Shown here in pieces: positions 59,748 to 64,000 of a stretch of 64,000 nucleotides of DNA (position 1 is the stretch's first letter; the number at the start of each line of letters is the position of its first letter). A program made the translations under genes and the position numbers. The notes under the pieces were generated by a model that was not told the DNA's origin, made no database searches, and saw only the letters and a list, made by a program, of their open reading frames with translations. The stretch is from Scenedesmus sp. ARA3 (lineage: Eukaryota; Chlorophyta; Chlorophyceae; Sphaeropleales; Scenedesmaceae), in assembly GCA_004335835.1 (NCBI GenBank), contig RWJK01001605.1, forward strand, positions 124,001-188,000, read 5' to 3'.

Positions 59748-62318
59748 TCATTCGCAGTCCCAGCAGGTGCCAACAGCCTGAGCCCACACCTTCCCCTCAC
59801 CAGTTGCCGCCCACTCAGCATCCTCCTGCTCAGCAAAGAACGGCCCCAAGCGCCAGCCCAGCTGCTGCAGCACCCAGCCCTCCAGCGCAGCTGCCTCTGC
59901 TGCTGCAGGCCGCACGCCAGTGACCTGGCCCAGCATGTAGGCCAGCAGGCCTCTCGCATGCACGCTGTCTGCCACTTTTAGCGCCAGGTACAGGCATGTG
60001 CACTTGACGCTGCGCAGGCGCTGGATGGCGGCGGCCTGCTCTGCGGCGCTGGTGTGCGAGGGAAAGCGGCGCTGCAGCTGCAAGGACAAAGAAGGGGCAA
60101 GAAACAAAGGGGCATCAGCAGGTGTACATCTTGCAGTGCTTGAGAGCCCTTCTGCAATGCTTGCTCTTGCACCAACAGCATGGTTGCATTGACCTGGAAT
60201 TGCCTTGCAGGCAGCGACCAGGCACGAGTTCAACTGCAAGCTTCCAAGTCACAGGTTTGGAGAAACAGGGCTGAACTGCCAGCATCGCAGCCACATGCGC
60301 AGGCGGCTGCTGGCACGCACAATAGGGAAGAGGCCATACAGATACATAAGCGTAAAGCAAACCAGCACCAACTGTTCGCACAGCCCTCACCTTGCGCGGC
60401 AGGCTGTAGTGGTATGCCTCAAACCCTGAGCAAATGCCTGCTGCCGCAGCAAGCAGCGTATCCTGCGCCACCACCCGCTGCAGGTAGCTGCTGGCCAAGC
60501 ACACCACAAAGGCAGGCAGCCGCCAGCTGGCACCCGCAGCAAAGATGCGCGAGCTGGACTCCACAGGCACGTACTGTATGCTGCCTGCAGGACAAAAAAG
60601 AAAGCAGCGGCAAAAGCAGCCGCAGCATTGTGTGAGGATGCCAGCTGGGCAAGGCACATGCGTGTTGCAGGCTGCAGCATGATCTTAGCAGAAAACATGG
60701 CAAGCAAGCAAATGAGAAGAGGCTGCCGTCTTCCAGGCTGGGCTTCACACAGGGCAACTGGCAAAATCAAATGATGCTTGCAGGCACAACTTTTGCCAAG
60801 TTTCCTGCAAGCGCTTGCGCAGTGCGTTCATGGTACTGGGCTCCCTACCAAGCACATCTGTTTGTTCTCTTACACAACCTGAACACAAGCTTGTGTGTTT
60901 AAACCTTGATCAAACGTGCAGCTCAATTGCCTCACGACCCACTTACCAGGCAGCTTGATGCCGGACATCAGCCGGTTGGACAACCTCAGGTCAGCAGCGC
61001 TGCAGCCGCAGCTGATGGGTGGTGCCACATTACGCAGCCAAGGCATGGCCTGAACCAGCGGCTTGCTGGTGCTGCTGTAGACAGCAAGCTCGGTGATCAG
61101 CAGCCGTGCCCGCACAGATCTGCTGCCAGCGTCCGGGCCTGCTTGCAGGACAGGCCCCCGCTTGCGTTGCACTGCAGCCTTATCTAGCACCTGCTGCAGC
61201 AGGACCTGCATGGTCCCTGCATGCTCGTGCTCTGCTGCTGCGTCAAGCTGACAGGGCAGCCCGGCTTGCTCACTTGCTGCTGCTGCTGCGGTCTTGGCCA
61301 GCTCCTGCGGGCCCATGCTGCTGCTGCTGGCCACCAGCCACTGCAGCGTACGCTGGTGCTGCTGGTGCTGCTGCTGGTGGCGGTGAGTTGCTGCAGTGCT
61401 GTCTGCTGCATCGTCAAGTTCCATCTCTGCTGCTGAGTTGACATCACCAAGACAGGCCTTGGCAGCCAAGCTGCCATAGCACGCCACCACACTGCATGGG
61501 TCACTGAGCTCCTCATCACATATGCACATGTCATCGCTGCTAGTATCTGCTGCTGCTGCTGCTGCTTCTGGGTGGCACAGGTCACTCGCTACTCTGTCCG
61601 TTTCAAGGTTCCTGCAAGCTGCCTGCTCTAGAGTGCTGCCCAGCTGCTGCCGTGCTGGCAAGCCGCTGCTGTTCCTGCAAGCGCCAGCATGGCCTAGCAA
61701 TGACTGCAGCCTGGCTACAGCTGCAGCCACGCTGCCGGAGCCAGCAGCTGCAGGCGCAGCAGCTGCTCCTGCAAGCACTATGCAGCCATGCAGCGGCAGC
61801 CTGCTGCAGGAGCTTGCACAGTCAGTAAACTGCTCGCTGCTGCACTGCGCAGGCTGCTGCATGACTGGCAGCAGCGGCTGCTGATGCGGGATACTTGCAT
61901 GCAGCTGCTCTGGCTGCAGGACCCTGACTCGGCGGTGTCCTGCTTGCTGCTGCTTGGCCTGCTGGTCCCTGCTGTGCTGCTGCCCTGGTGCATCCTGCAA
62001 GCTGGTAAAGCTGTTTTCCTGCAAGACAGGCTGTCCACACCTGTCCTGCAAGACGGGTTGCAGGTGCAGGAGGGAGCTGTGCTGCGCAGGTAGGGTGCTG
62101 CCCACTATGCTTCTGCAGGTGTGGCTGTTGCAGCCATGTGCTGCTGCAAGAACTGCGGCTTCTGCTGTGTTGTGGCTTGCAGGAAGGCCGCTGCAGTTGC
62201 CAGTGCTGAGATGCGTTTGCTTTGCAGGATTCTCTTGCTGCAGCAGCCATTGCTGTTGGTGCTTTTGCTGTGGTTGGTGCTGCTGGTGGTTGTGGAGGGA
62301 GAAAGGCACGCGCTCCAT
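59748..62318 (-). CDS. Gln-rich protein with cyclin-like C-terminal domain
   Basis: Minus-strand exons 62318..60947, 60584..60391 and 60077..59748 join in phase to about 600 residues; an in-frame ATG at 62414 would add 32. The large first exon is disordered, rich in Gln, His, Ala, Ser and Cys, with repeated Leu-Gln-Asp/Glu and Cys-Arg-Asn units. The C-terminal 200 residues look like a cyclin box: WRLPAFVVCLASSYLQRVV, later SVKCTCLYLALKVADS (the usual K-A/T-C-L-x-L-A-x-K helix), then LEGWVLQQLGWRLGPF, matching the E-x-x-x-L-x-x-L-x-W-x-L end of a cyclin fold. A cyclin would activate a cyclin-dependent kinase; the subclass is not clear. A donor at 59800 (GTGAGG) could lead to a further exon that I did not find, so the C-terminus is provisional. 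Confidence 0.6.
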
Positions 62319-62414
62319 TGCTGTGTGGGTGCAGCTGCAAATGTACCTGCCACTCCGCTGAGAACGCGTGGTGAGGCTACTGGGAGGTACGTTCACCAAA
62401 ATACAGCAGCACAT

Positions 62415-64000
62415 CAGCCATCTTGAGGTTGTTTGAGGTTGGTGGTGGAGCGCAAATCTGCACAGTTTTGTTGGGCAGCAGGTCAGACACTGCTGTTGGT
62501 TGTGGCACGCCTTGCTGCTTGAGTTTAGTACTAGCAGTCATTGTCGCACCATGTCAGAATCACTATGGAATTCGCCGGAGGCAAGCTGCTCGACACGGGC
62601 GGAGAGCGTTGCTGTTGCAGGGGAACCTTGGTGCTATCTACAGTGCTACTAGGGCGCCAAGGCGATCAGAAACGTGCAAGCAATGCGACAGAATGGAATG
62701 AATAAGAATATCTACTTGTTGAGACGACCACGCATCTTCGCCAACAAATGGTCGACTTCGTGAGGTTTGATATGTTACTGACAGCTCGTCTGCCAGATAT
62801 GAATTTGAACTTACTCGCGCAGCTGAGGTCGAATTGACATGCTGCACCTTTGTTCATTGATTGAACTTGGTCTATGGTTCAGCAGCGATGGATTATCGCC
62901 CAGCTCAATAGGTACCTGCTCAACCTGCACATGCCACTGGCCAGTTTGATGCTGCTCATCAACGGTTCTGTGCTCGACCTTTGCAGTGCCTGCATATATC
63001 AAGGTCCAAGATTGAAGTTAAAATCATCTGTGACTACATCTTTGGAGACATCCGGCTGAACGGCACCGTGCACAGTGCAGCACCAGCGCTCACGCTGCCA
63101 TCAACGATGTGCGGCGCACAGATGAAGATGAACCCCGGTACGAACAGGTTTTCTGCAATCGACATTACATCGTATCAGCACACATTCACTCAACACATAC
63201 TCAACACACAAATTTAATACACGCGCCTCAGGCCAGCACATTGCGCCTGCTTAACTGCTGGCTCTGCCTCCATGGCATGATGCCAGAAGGGTTCTGCGCA
63301 GGCCGTGCTGCAGTTTGAAACACTGTGTGGCACACACACGTGAATCCACCGTTTGTAGGATGTCATGCAATTGATGACAGAGCCTTTGAGACACCTAGGA
63401 CCTGCTGCATGCCATGGCATATGCACACAAAGCGCTCACATGCGTACATTGCACTTACAGCAGCCGGCACCCCTCCCATCAAAGCCCAAGTACTGTGAAA
63501 AGAATATCGTGCTGTCAGTTGAAACCAAACAAAACCAAACCAGGCGCTACGACAAGCAGGCCACGCAGCTCTTGCCAGCTGCAAACTGCAGCGTCCCTGA
63601 AAGGACCAGTCGCCCGATGTGCACTGCGTGCACATGTGCGTCTCGCTGCAAATCACACGAGCCGGTGCCAAATATCCAACCTTTCATTCCAATCCGTGTT
63701 GTAGTTTGCACGCCTCGCAGGTGACATCCCAGTGCTGGCAGTTGACAAATTCCGCATCTGCAAAATGACATTACTGCAGAGCGGCAAACATGCCTTAGCC
63801 CATTCGGCTAAGGCTGATGCCGCCCCCAGGTGTGATTTCACACAGCACGTGCCGCAATGAGTGAAGCGCAGCATGCCCAATGTCCCAGCAGGTACAGGTG
63901 AGATGCCACGCCTTAGGCCTAAACACGGCAAAGCACACAACTTGCAAGCCACAAGTGCGGCTTGCATGGTAAGAACAGTAAGGGTAGTCGAGTCTGCAGA
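62415..64000. other. Window end; no firm gene
   Basis: Two short patches look more protein-like than their surroundings: 62706-62837 (+), ending MNLNLLAQLRSN and stop, and 62981-63138 (+), containing EVKIICDYIFGDIRLNGT and followed by a GT donor. Neither could be linked to other exons or to a known family. The rest shows nothing recognisable. Confidence 0.4.

Noticed and set aside
1..64000. CRISPR arrays, operons, prophage or organellar genes
   Set aside because: The repeats seen are microsatellites, minisatellites and exon-edge copies without spacers; all genes are spliced nuclear genes.

Overview
The window is nuclear DNA of a green alga. I infer Chlorophyceae, probably near Scenedesmus/Tetradesmus, from several traits: split genes with short exons and GT-AG introns, introns and proteins saturated with CTG/CAG-type repeats (poly-Gln, poly-Ala, poly-Ser), plastid and mitochondrial transit peptides, a PTB-type phosphate transporter, and TGTAA motifs in some 3' flanks. 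Nothing bacterial, phage or organellar is visible. A run of 50 Ns at 47431-47480 is an assembly gap.

Layout. (1) 1-10.3 kb: a small Thr-rich hypothetical gene (+), then an eight-exon Pumilio/PUF RNA-binding protein (+). (2) 10.3-18.6 kb: two minus-strand genes, a TIM44-like/mL45-like mitochondrial protein and an auxilin-like J-domain protein for clathrin uncoating. (3) 19.2-24.2 kb: a plastid-targeted long-chain (solanesyl-type) prenyl diphosphate synthase (+), and a 72-residue protein whose first coding exon has four codons. (4) 26.0-34.4 kb: a very large minus-strand gene with a class-3 lipase N-terminus, a likely membrane segment and a long unrecognised C-terminus. (5) 35.3-42.1 kb: a divergent pair, cereblon (-) and ATG101 (+). 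(6) 43.2-46.8 kb: a MYND zinc-finger protein (-). (7) 47.4-48.8 kb: a DIRS-like reverse-transcriptase fragment interrupted by the gap. (8) 49.6-56.9 kb: a twenty-exon PiT/PTB phosphate transporter (+). (9) 59.7-62.4 kb: a Gln-rich protein with a cyclin-like C-terminus (-). The last 1.6 kb holds no convincing gene.

The exon models were built by hand by matching splice sites and codon phase. The genes are ordinary eukaryotic neighbours, not an operon, and there is no evidence that they form one system. Several touch proteostasis and trafficking (auxilin, cereblon, ATG101, lipase), but I treat that as coincidence.

The most unusual signal is structural. Local tandem copies that run across exon/intron borders occur in at least three genes: three copies of one exon start in the transporter, a decayed pseudo-exon in a cereblon intron, and a second copy of the ATG101 3' end. 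A 12-nt in-frame microexon in the transporter and microsatellites serving as intron 3' ends add to this. At protein level the oddities are the lipase architecture and an algal cereblon that keeps the tri-Trp pocket but has Ile and Ala at the positions equivalent to human V388 and E377.
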